A stretch of DNA of 64,000 nt from Pogostemon cablin (lineage: Eukaryota > Streptophyta > Magnoliopsida > Lamiales > Lamiaceae). Each line of letters starts with the position of its first letter. Position 1 is the first letter of the stretch. The position numbers were made by a program, and so were the translations under genes. Below, in pieces: positions 43,877 through 56,576 of the stretch. The stretch is taken from assembly GCA_023678885.1 (NCBI GenBank), contig CM042985.1, positions 5,444,985 to 5,508,984 of the forward strand. Direction: 5' to 3'. Below the pieces are notes generated by a model. That model was not told the DNA's origin. It did not search any database and worked only from the letters and a program-made list of their open reading frames with translations.

Positions 43877-46788
43877 ATGGCGACTTCAGGCTCGGGGCAG
43901 AGCAACTACGATCTGTCGTTTAAGATCTTACTCATCGGAGATTCCGCCGTCGGCAAGAGCAGTCTACTTGTCAGTTTCATCACTCACGTTGTTGACGATC
44001 TTTCCCCTACCGTCGGTAACTTCTCTGCTTTGTCTCTGTCTGCTGTGAATTGTGAAATTTGTTATTGCTTTTTAGGTTAGTGCGAAACGTGTGATCTCCA
44101 GCTTCCAGTTATTGGTTGGTAGATTTGTGTAGTAAGTATATCGGTGGAATTTTATGAATATTGAGTTGCTGTATTGAATTCGATCCCTGATTTGATTTGA
44201 TTTTTTCCTGATTAAACTATTTAGTTCTGTTGGTTTTAGTATTATGTAATATTTGGAGCTGATCTCCTAAACTTAATCTACAAGGAGTGCAAACAGGAAT
44301 TCTGGTTGTTGTAACTTAACTCATTGTGGATAATTAGGTGTTGTGGATTTGAATTGGGAAGGATTGTTGTTGCTTTACTTAGTGTAGATAGTTAGGTACT
44401 ATGGATTCGAATGGACGAATATGTCAACTCGTGGGCCTATGAATAACAATTCATGAGAACTTTTTGTGGGGTGCGGTTTGATTCACATGTTTTGTCTTTG
44501 TATCTTGTTTAAGATGTTGAGTAACTATGGTTTATGAGTAATCTCTAATTCTGGTTTGATGAAGTTATGCACATATACTTCACATGCTGTTGTTGATTCT
44601 TATATAACCTTTGACTATGTCATTGTTGTGACATCTTAACTCTTATGCAATTACTTGAAAAACAAGAAGCTGAATCTGATTGCATTCAAAGTACTCCATT
44701 ATCTAGGTAGGTGTTTAGAATCATAAGCCAGTCAAATAATGGAGTAACTGCCACATCACCCTATATGACCTAGTTGTGCTTCCCTAACTAACAAATGTTG
44801 CTTTTAGAATTCCTAACTGTTTAATTCTCAGCTTTCTTATTCTATACTTTAGATTTTAAAAAGAGAAAAAAAGAAAAAGAAATCTAAAATACTCTTCATC
44901 CTCCTATTTCATTTCTAGGCGTGGATTTTAAGATCAAGTTTCTCACAGTTGGTGGGAAAAGACTGAAGCTTACAATATGGGACACAGGTAAGAACTTTTT
45001 GATAATCTTGGCTTTGATTAATGCTTCTGTCATTTTTCTTCCTCTTCTAAATAGTGATTTTACTCTCTCTTTTGCAGCTGGACAAGAGAGGTTCCGGACA
45101 TTAACAAGCTCATATTATAGGGGTGCCCATGGAATCATTCTTGGTGAGCCATGAACAAAATTACTATCCTACAAGAATGTTTTGGAGAGCTCTCTTTTAA
45201 ATATTTTACCTGGTAGAAATTTCTTGTTATAAGTCCTCATATCTACTTGAAGTTTCTTTTATATACCCCCATGCCACTGTTTTTTCTCTTTTTTTTTTTT
45301 TTCTCATATAGTACAAGCCAATTTTTCATGCTTTGCCTATTTAGAAAATACTAAACGTGATAACTACTATAACAACTAAGAACTTTAGAATAATCACTTA
45401 GAAGGGAGGATATTGAGATCTCTAATGCTCCAATTGGATCATCCACACATCTGACCAAGATCAGCTGGAGCACTAAATATAATATTCATTTGATCTAACA
45501 ATGACCAAAACAAATTAGATGAATGAAATAAATGCTGAAACATTTGACTTTTATTTACACCTTCTTTAGTTTTCTCTATGGACGTAGCTTTGTTGACTTA
45601 TGAACACTTCCACATCAAGATTGATATTTAATTTCTTTTACTTTGTCTATTTGTTTTAAATCTTCTGACATTTTTCATGTTTGTAGTCTATGATGTAACA
45701 AGGAGAGATACATTTACAAACTTATCTGATGTATGGGCAAAAGAACTGGAATTATACTCCACTAACGAGGATTGCATCAAGATGCTAGTTGGAAATAAAG
45801 TTGATAGAGTTAGTTTCCTTCTCTCTCTTGCTTTCTTACCATACATTACCACTTTCAGTTTTAAGGGATCATATGGCTGCAGAACACTCCCTGTTGGAAA
45901 ATGTATCTTGTTTCTATCATGCTGGCAAAAATGTCCCTGTAATAATTGTATTTCACTTTTGCATGTTTATTACTGTTTTCTTTTTCAGATACAGTTTGAT
46001 GAAAATATCATTGTTGTTGCTAATGCATGTCTTGTACTGCTATAATCTCTCTGTTTCAACACATGCTAGTTCAGTTCTATGTTGCTCCGTTTCATTTATA
46101 ATTTTAATTACAAATGCTGTTTCAGGAATCTGAACGAGCTGTAAGTAGGGAAGAAGGGATGTCGCTGGCCAAAGAGCTTGGATGCCTATTTTTGGAATGT
46201 AGTGCTAAAACTCGAGAAAATGTGGAGCAATGCTTTGAGGAGCTTGCGCTGAAGGTAAGTCCATTTGACAAGTGCTCCAGTTAATATCAAATTAGTCCAA
46301 TAACTTTTGCCAAATTTAATTTAGTCTCGTTACTTTATAATTTTTCAATTTTAATTCTTTTATATCAGTTTGGCCTTTTGTACTTGAAATTTTTTATGAT
46401 TTCAATTTTAGTTCTTAATATGCCAATATTATCTTCAATTTACAAATTATGAAGTTACAGGACTATAATTTAGCAGCAAAAGTTATTAAATCAAAATTGA
46501 TATTAACTCTGTTGAAATTATATCATTAGTTTATATGCAATGTGGCTCCAAGATCAAGATTTTGTGGATACGAAGGGTTTTTATTTGAACATCAGGATGC
46601 ATGACAACATAGTTTCTGCGCGTTAGAGAGAATATAATCATCATGTTGTCAAATGACATTTTGCTGTTCTTCCTCAGATAATGGAGGTGCCAAGGCTACT
46701 GGAAGAAGGATCAACTGTTATCAAGAGAAATATATTAAAACAGAAGCAAGAAAATCAGACGCCTGCTAGTGGTGGCTGTTGCTCGTAG
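43877..46788 (+). CDS. RABC1: RABC1/Rab18-type small GTPase
   Basis: Six exons: 43877-44015, 44919-44987, 45078-45143, 45687-45808, 46126-46254 and 46678-46788, all GT-AG with consistent phase, giving 211 residues. Motifs: P-loop GDSAVGKS (21-28), switch I SPTVG with Thr45, WDTAGQE (68-74), NKVD (128-131), CSAK (157-160) and a C-terminal GGCCS for double geranylgeranylation. All nucleotide-binding residues are present, so it should bind and hydrolyse GTP at membranes. Rab18/RABC members act in endomembrane and lipid-droplet or ER-related traffic. The C subclass is inferred from the MATSGSGQSNYDLSFK start and the overall sequence. It is convergent with the ankyrin gene (gap about 570 bp). Confidence 0.93.
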
Positions 46789-47355
46789 AACTGCTCGATG
46801 TCAAAACAACACTTCACATTGCTATCCACCGCGGGATTTCTTCAGAAAATTTCATCAAAAATGTGTAAATGATAATTTGCATTCTTTTACCCCCAAACTA
46901 CGCTTGTGTTTCGAGTGGCAAATAGGTATATATGCTACTCAACGTAGGATATATTGGTAGCTTGTGTAAAGTTTGACCAGTATGGTGTTTCTGAACTCTC
47001 TATTTTTACTGAGAATCCACCTAAATCCAATGGAAATAACGTGCTAATATTTACCTTTAACGAATCACGAATGCTATTTTCGGGTTATCATTTCTGTCGG
47101 TGTCTGATATTAAAACAGGAAATATGGACTGTAGAATGGGTATATGTTGAAGCATTACAAACTGGATCAATTTTTGAAATATTGTATACTAAAATAAATT
47201 TTGAGACGCTAGAGCAATTGGGTTGGAGATAGCATTGTATTAAAGACAATTTTAAGTGTCTTTAGTTTACTATTACACCTAATATGCAATTTTACTTGGA
47301 AATAATCTATTACCTGCCTATGGATTAATAGAGAACACAAATTAGCACCCGGATT

Positions 47356-49484
47356 CTAACGAAGAACTGCAGCAACGGCAGCCTCTTCCAATATGGTCCG
47401 AGCTTCGGTATCAGGATCAGCAAGTTCTGTCGGGGTCTGTCAAAATTACTTGTTAATTAACATTCCGATAGAGTAATCATCAACGTGGTGAAATTACACC
47501 GAATAATAACATACCTTCCCATACACGTTAGTTTTATTTGGAGAAGCCCCATAAGCAAGCAACAATCTTACAACATCGCTGTATTCACCTCTAGCAGCAT
47601 GATGAAGAGGCTAACAGATAGCAAAAAAGTTCAGTAAACTAGGTTTAAGGAACCTATTATGGACTGGCTGAATGCTAAAATATTAAATAATCTGGAAAAG
47701 CATTAAAACATGGACTGACCGTATCCCCTTCCATGTCGACAGTTTCTAACATTCTCTTCACACGCTCTGGATCACCAGCGAAGTCCATAAGAAGTTGGGC
47801 AATTTCCACATATCCTGCAAAGTAGTGTCCAGTAAAAGAAGTGAAGAAAAAACATAATGAACAAAAAGATAATTAGGTGCGAGAGAGTTGATAAAAACTC
47901 ACCTCCAGCACAGGCATCATGCAAAGGATTTCCCCCATCCTCGTCTGTTGCTTCCAAGTTAGCCCCTCTCTCCAACAAAATCTGCACAGTCTCATGTGTT
48001 AGCAAATAAAATGTTAAATAGAAGAAAAAAATGTCACTTCCTATTGCATTTAGTTGAAGGAAGTAATGATTTGACCTGGACGCAGGGCAGATGACCGTAG
48101 AGGCATGTGAGATGAAGAACAGTATCACCATCCTCCACTGGTTCATCAATGCTACCATTAAAAGTATCTGCAAACGTCCATCACAGATTTTGAAAAGTTC
48201 ATCACACATAATAACATCAAGCATTAGTGTGTATCATACAAATATATAAAATGATTGCTCAGAAACGAATATTCAAAACTCAGAAACTCTGACCAACCAA
48301 CAAATAAACATGCCCGAGCAGATAATAAGATATAAGAACCATGAATATGGATTAATTTACTGGTATTTCAATTTCAAAATAAGCTAATAGATTTTATTTT
48401 GAATGCAAAAGAAACTTCATATATGATCATTAAAAAACTGCAATGCATGCATGTTCACATACAATGACTTATTTTACATCTACAGAATCACTCTGATTTG
48501 AATTTATTTAATCCACTGTGAATTTCGTTCTAGCAGATTAAAGTAACAATTCTCGGTATATCGAACTGCACACAGAAGTAATGCTTCAATCAATAGCACA
48601 GACACTCTGTCATGATACATAAATTCATGATACGATATCCTGAAACCTGCAAAGGGACCACCAAGATTATGGCATACAAACATAAATGCAGTCACCTGCT
48701 TCATCGACAAAAAATAGATACTGATTGAAATAAAAAATTAGGAGTAAAACATAAATACAAGTACAACATAGATACGGTGCAAAGGTCTGCAGAAGGCACA
48801 ATCAATGGCTGCAAATTTGGCCAAAATGGATGGCCATGCTTTCAAGTTGAAGGTGTGATTCCCAGCCATGCTTTCATCTTCCTATACATAGTGTTTAAAT
48901 CTAACACATTCTGTTGAAATCCTAGAGAAATCAAAATCTGATGTAGGTAAAATCGTGAAAAGAAAAAGAGGAATAACACAAAAGTGGCCAATCAAAGGAA
49001 CTGGAATATCACCTCTCAATTCTAAATTCAGATTCTAGCCAGAAATGCAGATTTAATCCAGTCATAAAGCACTTGAGAGCAACAAATTACAGCATTTCAT
49101 AAAAACAGCTAATACAATCGAGCAAAAACAAATTACAGAAAATTAGAACAACAAGTTTTTCACTCTAGTTCCAGAAATCTTAACATGAGCAATTTTTTAG
49201 TTCTTCGAGATGGAAATCCGGCAGTCAAAAACAAAGAGAGGAAAAAAAAAAGGCATCTAAAACATTTTCTTTCTTCGTGTATTTCACGAACAAAAATAGT
49301 CGCAGTTACCTAGGGCTTGACGGAGGGCGTCGAGGTCGCCGGACTCGGCGGCGGAGACGAGGGGACGGAGGTGGAGAGGGATATCGGAGTGTTCGTCATC
49401 TTCATCGGCAAATTCCATGCCTTCTTCCTCGAATAGAGCGGCGCCGTCCTCTTCCTCCCCTCGCCGACCATCAGCAACTGCCAT
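47356..49484 (-). CDS. Ankyrin-repeat protein
   Basis: Six exons on the minus strand: 49310-49484, 48076-48167, 47903-47981, 47720-47814, 47515-47610 and 47356-47436. All introns are GT-AG and phases join to 205 residues. The acidic N-terminus (EEEDGAALFEEEGMEFADED) is followed by about four ankyrin repeats with the usual signatures: PLVSAAESGDLDALRQAL, GDTVLHLTCLYGHLPCVQIL, GNPLHDACAGGYVEIAQLLM and DTPLHHAARGEYSDVVRLLL. The C-terminus is TPTELADPDTEARTILEEAA. Ankyrin repeats mediate protein binding; no catalytic domain or membrane segment is seen. Small plant ankyrin proteins of this size are conserved but poorly defined in function. The start is the first ATG of the exon with the conserved frame. 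The long first intron (about 1.1 kb) is the only large one. Confidence 0.9.
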
Positions 49485-52400
49485 CTCTCAGTGATAGCGC
49501 CGACGTTCAAAACTTCAAACAAAAGTTAAAACCCCAGCGTCCTCTCCCACCGCCGCACTTTCTATGTGAAAAGTGAAGACTACAAGTACAAGCTCAACTC
49601 AACTTCAAATTTTGAGCCCAACATTATGATGTATTGGCCCATATTTAGCATTCCAATCCACAATTTAAGCCCGCTTAAATTAAAAATTTGGGCCCAAAAT
49701 ATTATTTCACTGATCGGCCCACTCCATCTTTATTAAACATCTTTCATACTCCCCAAAACTTACAAGTTCAGGTTTCATACTTCATTCTACAAAATCACGC
49801 AACAAACCATAATATTTCATACCCCTTCGTTATCAATTTTCATTTTTATTCCCCTCATAATTTCTAATTTGTCATATCTCGAATGAAATGGTCTCTAGCA
49901 TTGTACACCTCAACAGGGAAGAACATTTTATTAAACTGTCGGTTAAAATATAAAAAGTATAATTCTTTATTAAATCATTTATTTTTTTCCAAAAAATCAA
50001 GGATCATATAATTCTTATGTTAAAGGGTACTGAATTTGAGCGTGCACAAGACTTTGCCTAACTTACCGGTCCAGATCCAATATTTCATAATAGTATTTCA
50101 TTTTACACTTCATAACTTGCTTTCTACTATAACTTAATTAATGATCATTAAACTCTTACGCAACATTAATTTAAACATTGATTATAACACACGATAAAGT
50201 ATTTAAAATATAAAATAATAGATGAAATACAATAAATTTTATTTTTATTTTATTTAAAAAAAAAAAACATTTCTCAAACTCACATGTTGCACCGAAACAA
50301 GGCAGTAATATAGAGTTCAAGGTTAAAATTATAATAATGTATTAAAATAATTGTTTAAATTTATTAAGACTTACGACAAAACCAAAATGTTATTCCTAAG
50401 GACATTTATTAATTAAGGGGTAAACATTTTGACACTCTTTACTTGTTATACAAAGCTTAAATGAAGGGTGAAGACATAAATTAAATCAAGATTCAGAGTT
50501 GGATGGATATAGTAATACGTAATGTGGAGGTTATTAAAAATTCCAAATAAAAGGATACAGCTGGTTTACATTTAATTAGACCTGTAACGTTGTGCAATTA
50601 GATATTGCATTATTGATATTAAAATAAAAAAATAAAAAATGATAGATATTGCGTAAAAGTGAGGTTGCTGCAAAATGATCAGTTCAGGTCCCGTGGACAA
50701 GGGTCTGAATGGAGATGCTCTGATTCAGAGCCTACATGCCCACCATAAACAAATTCTTCAAAAATCCCACTATTTTGTAGCAATATGAGTATATAATAAG
50801 ATATTAGAGAGAGAAGAAAAAAGGAATGGGCATATGAAATTATGGTATTTTAACTTACCACTCACATTGCCTGCAGGTCAATATGGCTTACATTATTATT
50901 GATTCGAATCTTCTATTAATATTTTTTAAATTGTTAGATGAACACAATACAGAAGGATGATAAAATCTACACTTAACATGAAAATATAAACTCCATAGAA
51001 AAATTTGAGATTTTTTCTTTCTTCACGTGTCTCGCAATAAAATATAACACTAAAATATTATAATTGATGAGACGTGAATTATTACATACCCATGAGACAT
51101 GCAATCTGTTCTTATTCTTCACATCTACACTTTTTATTCCACAATGCATTTATGTATATAACTACCCATCTTCTCAAACGGAGACATTCACCATTATAAA
51201 ATCATTTATAAAAATTTCAAGTTCTAGCAACATCTATTAATTTAATGAGGGGAAAAATAACTCAAAAATTCATATCATACTTCAAAAACCGTGTTTTAGA
51301 AACGACGATTCTGAATACGATCGATTTCGATTTCATTTTCATCGATTTCAGAATTTATGGTTCCGATTAAAATGTACATGTCTACGTAGGGATGATTTTT
51401 TTTTAAAATGTAATGTGCTTGTATTTTACATTATTTTGTTTTTTTATTTTTTAAAAGTGAAAACTTTTGTGGACGGGAGTAACATTCCGTAGTTAACTCC
51501 TTATAACAGCCTATCATGAACTAAAAATCGTATTGATAAATTTTCATGATCAATCTAAAATTTATTTAAAAATGAACCAAAATTAAAATAAGAAGAATTT
51601 ACACTAAAAAAAAATTATAATCCTCTAACTTTATCCATATTTCACGTTTCAACTAATGTGATTAGCAAAAATCTTAGTACTAGTTTGGAAGGATAGGCAT
51701 TAATACATACTAAACAGCTCTGAAGTAGCCAAACCAAAGTGGTGTCACTATCTTGGAGGACGTTATTGAAATAGGACTAATTCCAAATAGTTGTTTCTTT
51801 GACACTCACCAAATCAATTCTTAATTAGGTGTATTAAACTTTACTAACTATATATTATGAAATTCCTCCTTTTTCATAAATCTTATTTGAATCCATACAT
51901 TTTACCTGCCTCATTTTTTTTATGCAACTTCTAATCTATTTTTGGGCCCACTCTTTATATATTAATGATGGGTTATCGATACGTTATTATATTATATTTA
52001 TTAGTAGTTAAAGTATGTTTGTAGTAAATTATATCGTAAAATTCTAAAATTATACTTTAATACATTATTCATCATATTTTAAGATAAGATAATTTAACAA
52101 TCAATAAACATATTTTATACATATAATAATCTTATTTTAACACCTTCAAAATGTCTTATATAAATACCGTCTTATAAGAGACTTTGTATTGAGTATGCTC
52201 TTATCCAAATGGGTGTACAAAAGAATTATAATTTGAGGTATTTTGAAGGGTTTTATATTCCATTAATAAGGTATTATTTATTTTTATTATAATTAAATTA
52301 CTTTTTATTACATAAAATATTTATTTAAGCAATAATTATATTATTTTTGAGTTGATTACTCTGCCTTTTATTATTAGTTATTCATAAGGCTGCATTTAGT

Positions 52401-52727
52401 TATTTGAGTGTCACGGAACCTGAATACTCGCGGGGCATGTAATTGCCCTGGTTTCATATATGTTTTCATACATTATGTTTGTAATTTTTTTTATTTTTTA
52501 TTCTATATATATATATATTCCTTGATGACAATGACCATCCATCTATTCATATGATCCGAAGAAAATAAAATATATAAAATTGGTGTACTATGGAGAAAAT
52601 AAATGTGGGACTTAAGGCAATCAGTTCTCATCAAATAAAATATATAAAATTGGTGTACTATGGAGAAAATAAATGTGGGACTTAAGGCAATCAGTTGAGA
52701 TGAGAACGTCTCACAAAAAATAGGGAG
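49485..52727. other. AT-rich intergenic DNA
   Basis: Includes the 5' region of the ankyrin gene (49485-49560, GC-richer). No further gene or bounded element recognised up to 52.5 kb. Confidence 0.5.
52563..52702 (+). repeat. 72-bp tandem duplication
   Basis: Two almost identical copies containing TTGGTGTACTATGGAGAAAA and GGGACTTAAGGCAATCAGTT. Confidence 0.9.
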
Positions 52728-53257
52728 ATTACTATTAGGTACACAAAAAAACCTTAAATTATTATGAGATACAAACATACAAAAGTATTACTACTAGGTA
52801 CAAAAATATATAGTGATATTCCAATATTACCCCTATTAATGTGCTGCACATAAATATTGTGTGCAGCAAAAGTTCATGTGCAGCAAAGTGTGTGCAGCAA
52901 AAAAAGTGTGTGCAGCAAAAAAATGTGGTGGTCCGGCGGCGGCAGTTTTTCCGGCGACCAGTTTTTTTTTTTTTTTTTTTTTTTGGACGAACAGTTTTTC
53001 CGGCGACCAGTTTTTTTTTTTTTTCCTGACGAACAGATTTTCCGGCGACCGGCCGCCGGAGCTCCGCCGGCGGCGGCGGTCCGGCAGCGGCAGCGGTGGT
53101 CCGGTGGTGGGTGGAGGTTGGGGTTAGTGTTTTAAAGGTATATGGGTTTAGGGGTATATTTGGTATTTTACTTTAATATTTTGTATTAAATAATAATTAT
53201 TTTAAATCAATGTATCTAGTAGTAATTAGGGGTACAAAGTGTGTACCTATCAGTAAT
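52728..53257. mobile_element. MITE-like element with a GC-rich core
   Basis: Inverted ends of about 18 bp (left ATTACTATTAGGTACACA; right the inverse of ATTACTGATAGGTACACA). The interior has short GTGTGCAGCAAA repeats (about 52858-52925) and then TTTTCCGGCGACCAG repeated three times, separated by T-runs, leading into a GCCGGCGGCGG-rich block. No transposase. The superfamily is not clear, and target duplications could not be fixed. Confidence 0.55.
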
Positions 53258-54826
53258 TATTTCCAAAAAATAACATGGATAAAAAGATATAATATTTTAA
53301 TAAAATAATAATAGTTAATGGATGAAAGTGATAATGATGCAGTAAACCATTTCATGAATAATTTATAATAAAAAATAAAAAGTGATAATATTTTTTTTTT
53401 AAAAATATTAGTAACATTCTTAATAAAAAGTGATAATTAATTAAAAAAGTATAAAATAATTTCAACGTGAGACGGTCTTTCGCAAAACTCGGAACTTAAA
53501 TATCACAAATATATTTAAAATAATTTACAGAACATGGAACTTAATTATGTTAGTTATACTATCTACTTGCACTAAATGGAATACATATCCAGTACACTAA
53601 CCTTTCTATGAATAATATAAACTGAACCTAATTCACTTGGTGCTTAATTAATTCTTCTGGTGGAACCTAACTTTTTAAAATAAGATTTTTCCCTTTTTAA
53701 ATAATACTATTATATGAGGTGAAAGTTATGTGGGTGCATTCTAAGTGTATGTACACATAAATTTGCTCTTAAAATCTAGAGGAGTAATTTGTGAAATTGG
53801 TTCCATTTGTTAAAAGAAAATAAATAGTATATGGTGTGAAAAAAAAATTATGTTCATTGGATTTAAATTAAATTTTAATGGTAGATTTTAAAAAAATTAT
53901 GTCTAAAATTTGACACTAAATTTTAAAAATAAAGATTAGTACATAAACAAAATAAAATGATAAAATATGACATTAAATATAAAAATAAAAATGCAATAAT
54001 TAATTTATAAAATTATCATTAAATTAATTCTAAAATAAAAGTTAATTAAACTTTGGTGGTAGAATAATGCATTAACTATGTAGTTGCATGATATTGTTAA
54101 GACAGATCATTGTATGGAAATGTTTATGTAAGAAAACTTTTTTTTTCTTATTTTGTTTTCCGATAGTTTATGATGATCATAGGATTTAACATTTATGCCT
54201 ATAATATAATTATAATTAGCAGCAATAATAGGATAGGACCACAAAATTCCATATAAAACTGATTTTATAAGAAACTTCCTCTACGTTAAAGTATAAAATG
54301 TTCCTACAATCATTCATTTGTGTAAAATTTATGAACTTATATTTTTATCGGTCCAAATTTCCTATATTATTATAGTATAGATCACACACTGAATATATGA
54401 TACGTAGGAAAAATAAGGAAATTATATCTATCTCAAAAAATTTTAATCGCTTGTGGACAATAATTAAATTTTTTTTTTTCCATTTTAACTGCATGTCAAT
54501 TATATATATTAGTAACACGTAAAATTATACACAAAATTAGTGATACGATTATATTTAGAGTTTAGTGGTCATACTTTTAAAGGGATTGAGGTGGTTATTT
54601 AAAATCCGTATAACCGATTTAGAAAAGGGATTATATGCATGCCATGCGTTGACTAATTTTGGAATAGTTCGTTTGATCTTTTTTTTTTTTTAACAAGAAA
54701 ACGTCCACAGTTATATCTGTATATTAAGATGACCATTCTACTTATATATACTACAAACTTTGTGTATATATATTTGAGGTAGTCAAATTAAAATATACAA
54801 AAACAAATTTAGAGTAAAATAAAATA
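53258..54826. other. AT-rich intergenic DNA
   Basis: No gene. Near 53330-53470 is a dispersed AAAAGTGATAATATTTT-type repeat also seen near 20.2, 41.95, 58.1 and 59.3 kb. Confidence 0.5.
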
Positions 54827-55114
54827 CTCCCTCCGTCTCACGTATTTTTACCCACTTTCCATTTTAGGGTGTCCCACGTATTTTTACCTATTCCATTTTT
54901 GGCAAAAATATATAATATTTTATTACCTACTTTTTACAACCCCAACAACTTTAATTACTTTTTACACTTTATTCATCATTCCCAATAACTTTATTAACTT
55001 TTTTTTTAAATTACTAATTTATCACTACTTTCTCTTACATTATATATTAAAAAAATAAAACGTCTTAATCTCCATGCCCGTACAAATGAGTAAAAATACC
55101 CGGGACGAAGGGAG
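54827..55114. mobile_element. Stowaway-type MITE
   Basis: 288 bp between TA duplications (54825-54826, 55115-55116). Ends CTCCCTCCGTCTCACG and GGGACGAAGGGAG, close to the ends of the MLE at 293-4112. Confidence 0.88.
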
Positions 55115-55467
55115 TAATTAACATGACTCAAAACATAATTATGTATAAGCTTTGTTGTGCAACAGTAGTCATGCGTGGTAGTGTGTGGCCAACATCTACA
55201 CATGGTGCAACTGCCGATGAGATTATAAATATTTTATTCAACAAATTATATATTTAATTATTCATTTTTAAATATGTATACACAACTCTACACTTCAATA
55301 CTCTTACAGAAAAAAATAAAAAATAAAAAATCAACTACTTTACATATGAGTTTATGAATGTTGAATTAATAAATAAATAATGTTACAGATTTCACAAATT
55401 CCCAAGTGAAATTCGTAAAAATAAAACTAAAATGAATTGGTAATAAAAAAACAAATGAAAAATCTTA

Positions 55468-56211
55468 CTAATAATGGCAATCGATTAAAGGAGAAGCTGA
55501 GAAGACTATAACTTGTTTACTGGCCGAAAAAGGAAACTTTGATTCCGTGTGTTGTTCATCTTCTGGCGCAGGTAGATTGAGGTCTAAGGACAGTAGATTC
55601 CTCGCCCTCTTCACCACTCCTCCTCCGCCCGTCGGAATCGGTCTATGCCGCCGCATGTGCCCGCCCAACGCCTGACCCGACCCGAACTCCGCCCCACATA
55701 TGGAGCACTCATGAACCCTAGACTTATTCCCCCCTCCTCCACTGTTGGAGATTTTAAGAAAGAGTATTGTTGTATCATCCACACCACCATTGTTTGATCC
55801 ATCACCAAAGTCTTCTTGTTTCTCTCTCATCACCACCGCCACCGCCGCCTTCTTCTCCTTCTCCTCCGTCTTATTGGGCTTCTTGTGGCTCGCCCGGTGG
55901 CCTCCCAAAGCTTGGAAAGAAAGAAAACTCTTGCTACACGTCTTGCACTGATAAACCTCTCCCGTCGTAGTCGTCGCCGCAGGCGGCGACGACGAAGACC
56001 ACCTGTTTGATTCTCCTTTAGCTAGGAGAATCAAACAGTTGGCCATATCTTCCTCCTCCTCATCAGGTGTAATTATCTCATCTGAATTAGAGGGGGAGGA
56101 AGCGGTGGTGGAGGAGGTGGTGGCGATGGTTAGAGAGAGGGGGGAGGCGGGGCGGGGGCGCTTGCTCCGCTTCCCCTTGATCATAACTGCAAGTTCTTCT
56201 TGAGCTTGCAT
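55468..56211 (-). CDS. ZAT5-like C2H2 zinc-finger transcriptional repressor
   Basis: Intronless 247-residue frame. A basic KGKRSKRPRP (12-21) may be a nuclear localisation signal. The acidic L-box-like EEEDMANCLILLAKG lies at 52-66. Two C2H2 fingers carry the plant QALGGH core (87-109 with CKTC...HRASH, 167-189 with CSIC...HMRRH), and an EAR repression motif DLNLP sits at 210-214. This is the C1-2i subclass layout; the N-terminus resembles ZAT5-type proteins. Members bind DNA in the nucleus and repress genes in stress responses through EAR co-repressors. A TATA box lies about 105 bp upstream. All zinc ligands are present. The paralogue assignment within the ZAT family is tentative. Confidence 0.93.
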   Translation of the reverse strand: MQAQEELAVMIKGKRSKRPRPASPLSLTIATTSSTTASSPSNSDEIITPDEEEEDMANCLILLAKGESNRWSSSSPPAATTTTGEVYQCKTCSKSFLSFQALGGHRASHKKPNKTEEKEKKAAVAVVMREKQEDFGDGSNNGGVDDTTILFLKISNSGGGGNKSRVHECSICGAEFGSGQALGGHMRRHRPIPTGGGGVVKRARNLLSLDLNLPAPEDEQHTESKFPFSASKQVIVFSASPLIDCHY

Positions 56212-56315
56212 AGTTGAATAAAAAGAAGCACTTTATGATCAAATAAATGGATGGAATCTCCTTAGGTGGGGCTAATAGAAGGTAGAAAGAAACAAAGGAA
56301 AAGAGTAAGTGTTGC

Positions 56316-56323
56316 TATATATA
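56316..56323 (-). promoter_or_regulatory. TATA box of the ZAT-like gene
   Basis: TATATATA on the minus strand about 105 bp before the ATG at 56211, a normal distance for a short 5' leader. Confidence 0.6.
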
Positions 56324-56443
56324 GAGTGATGAGAAGTAGAAAGGTGAACTGATTATGATCTTCTTTTCTTGTACTAGCAACTTTGGAACTTAATAACATG
56401 AAAGCAAGCCTACGTAGGAAACTTGAACAAGTGAAATAATACA

Positions 56444-56446
<3 letters not shown>

Positions 56447-56514
<68 letters not shown>
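56447..56514. repeat. (TA)n microsatellite in the ZAT-like promoter
   Basis: About 34 uninterrupted TA units, roughly 240-300 bp upstream of the ATG. Confidence 0.97.
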
Positions 56515-56523
<9 letters not shown>

Positions 56524-56548
56524 GTGTATGGCTTAGGTTAATCATGAT

Positions 56549-56576
56549 GGGGGGTGGGTGGGGGTGGGGTGGGGGG
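56549..56576 (+). promoter_or_regulatory. G-rich tract, possible G-quadruplex
   Basis: Five runs of three or more G separated by single T over 28 bp. It lies immediately beyond the TA microsatellite and about 340-365 bp upstream of the ZAT-like ATG. Meets the usual G3+ N1-7 pattern. Confidence 0.6.

Noticed and set aside
45677..46133. Long open frames reading through Rab introns
   Set aside because: They include clear GT-AG introns; only 45687-45808 is exon.
49277..49576. Arg-rich + strand frame over the first ankyrin exon
   Set aside because: Antisense shadow of the acidic N-terminus of the ankyrin protein.
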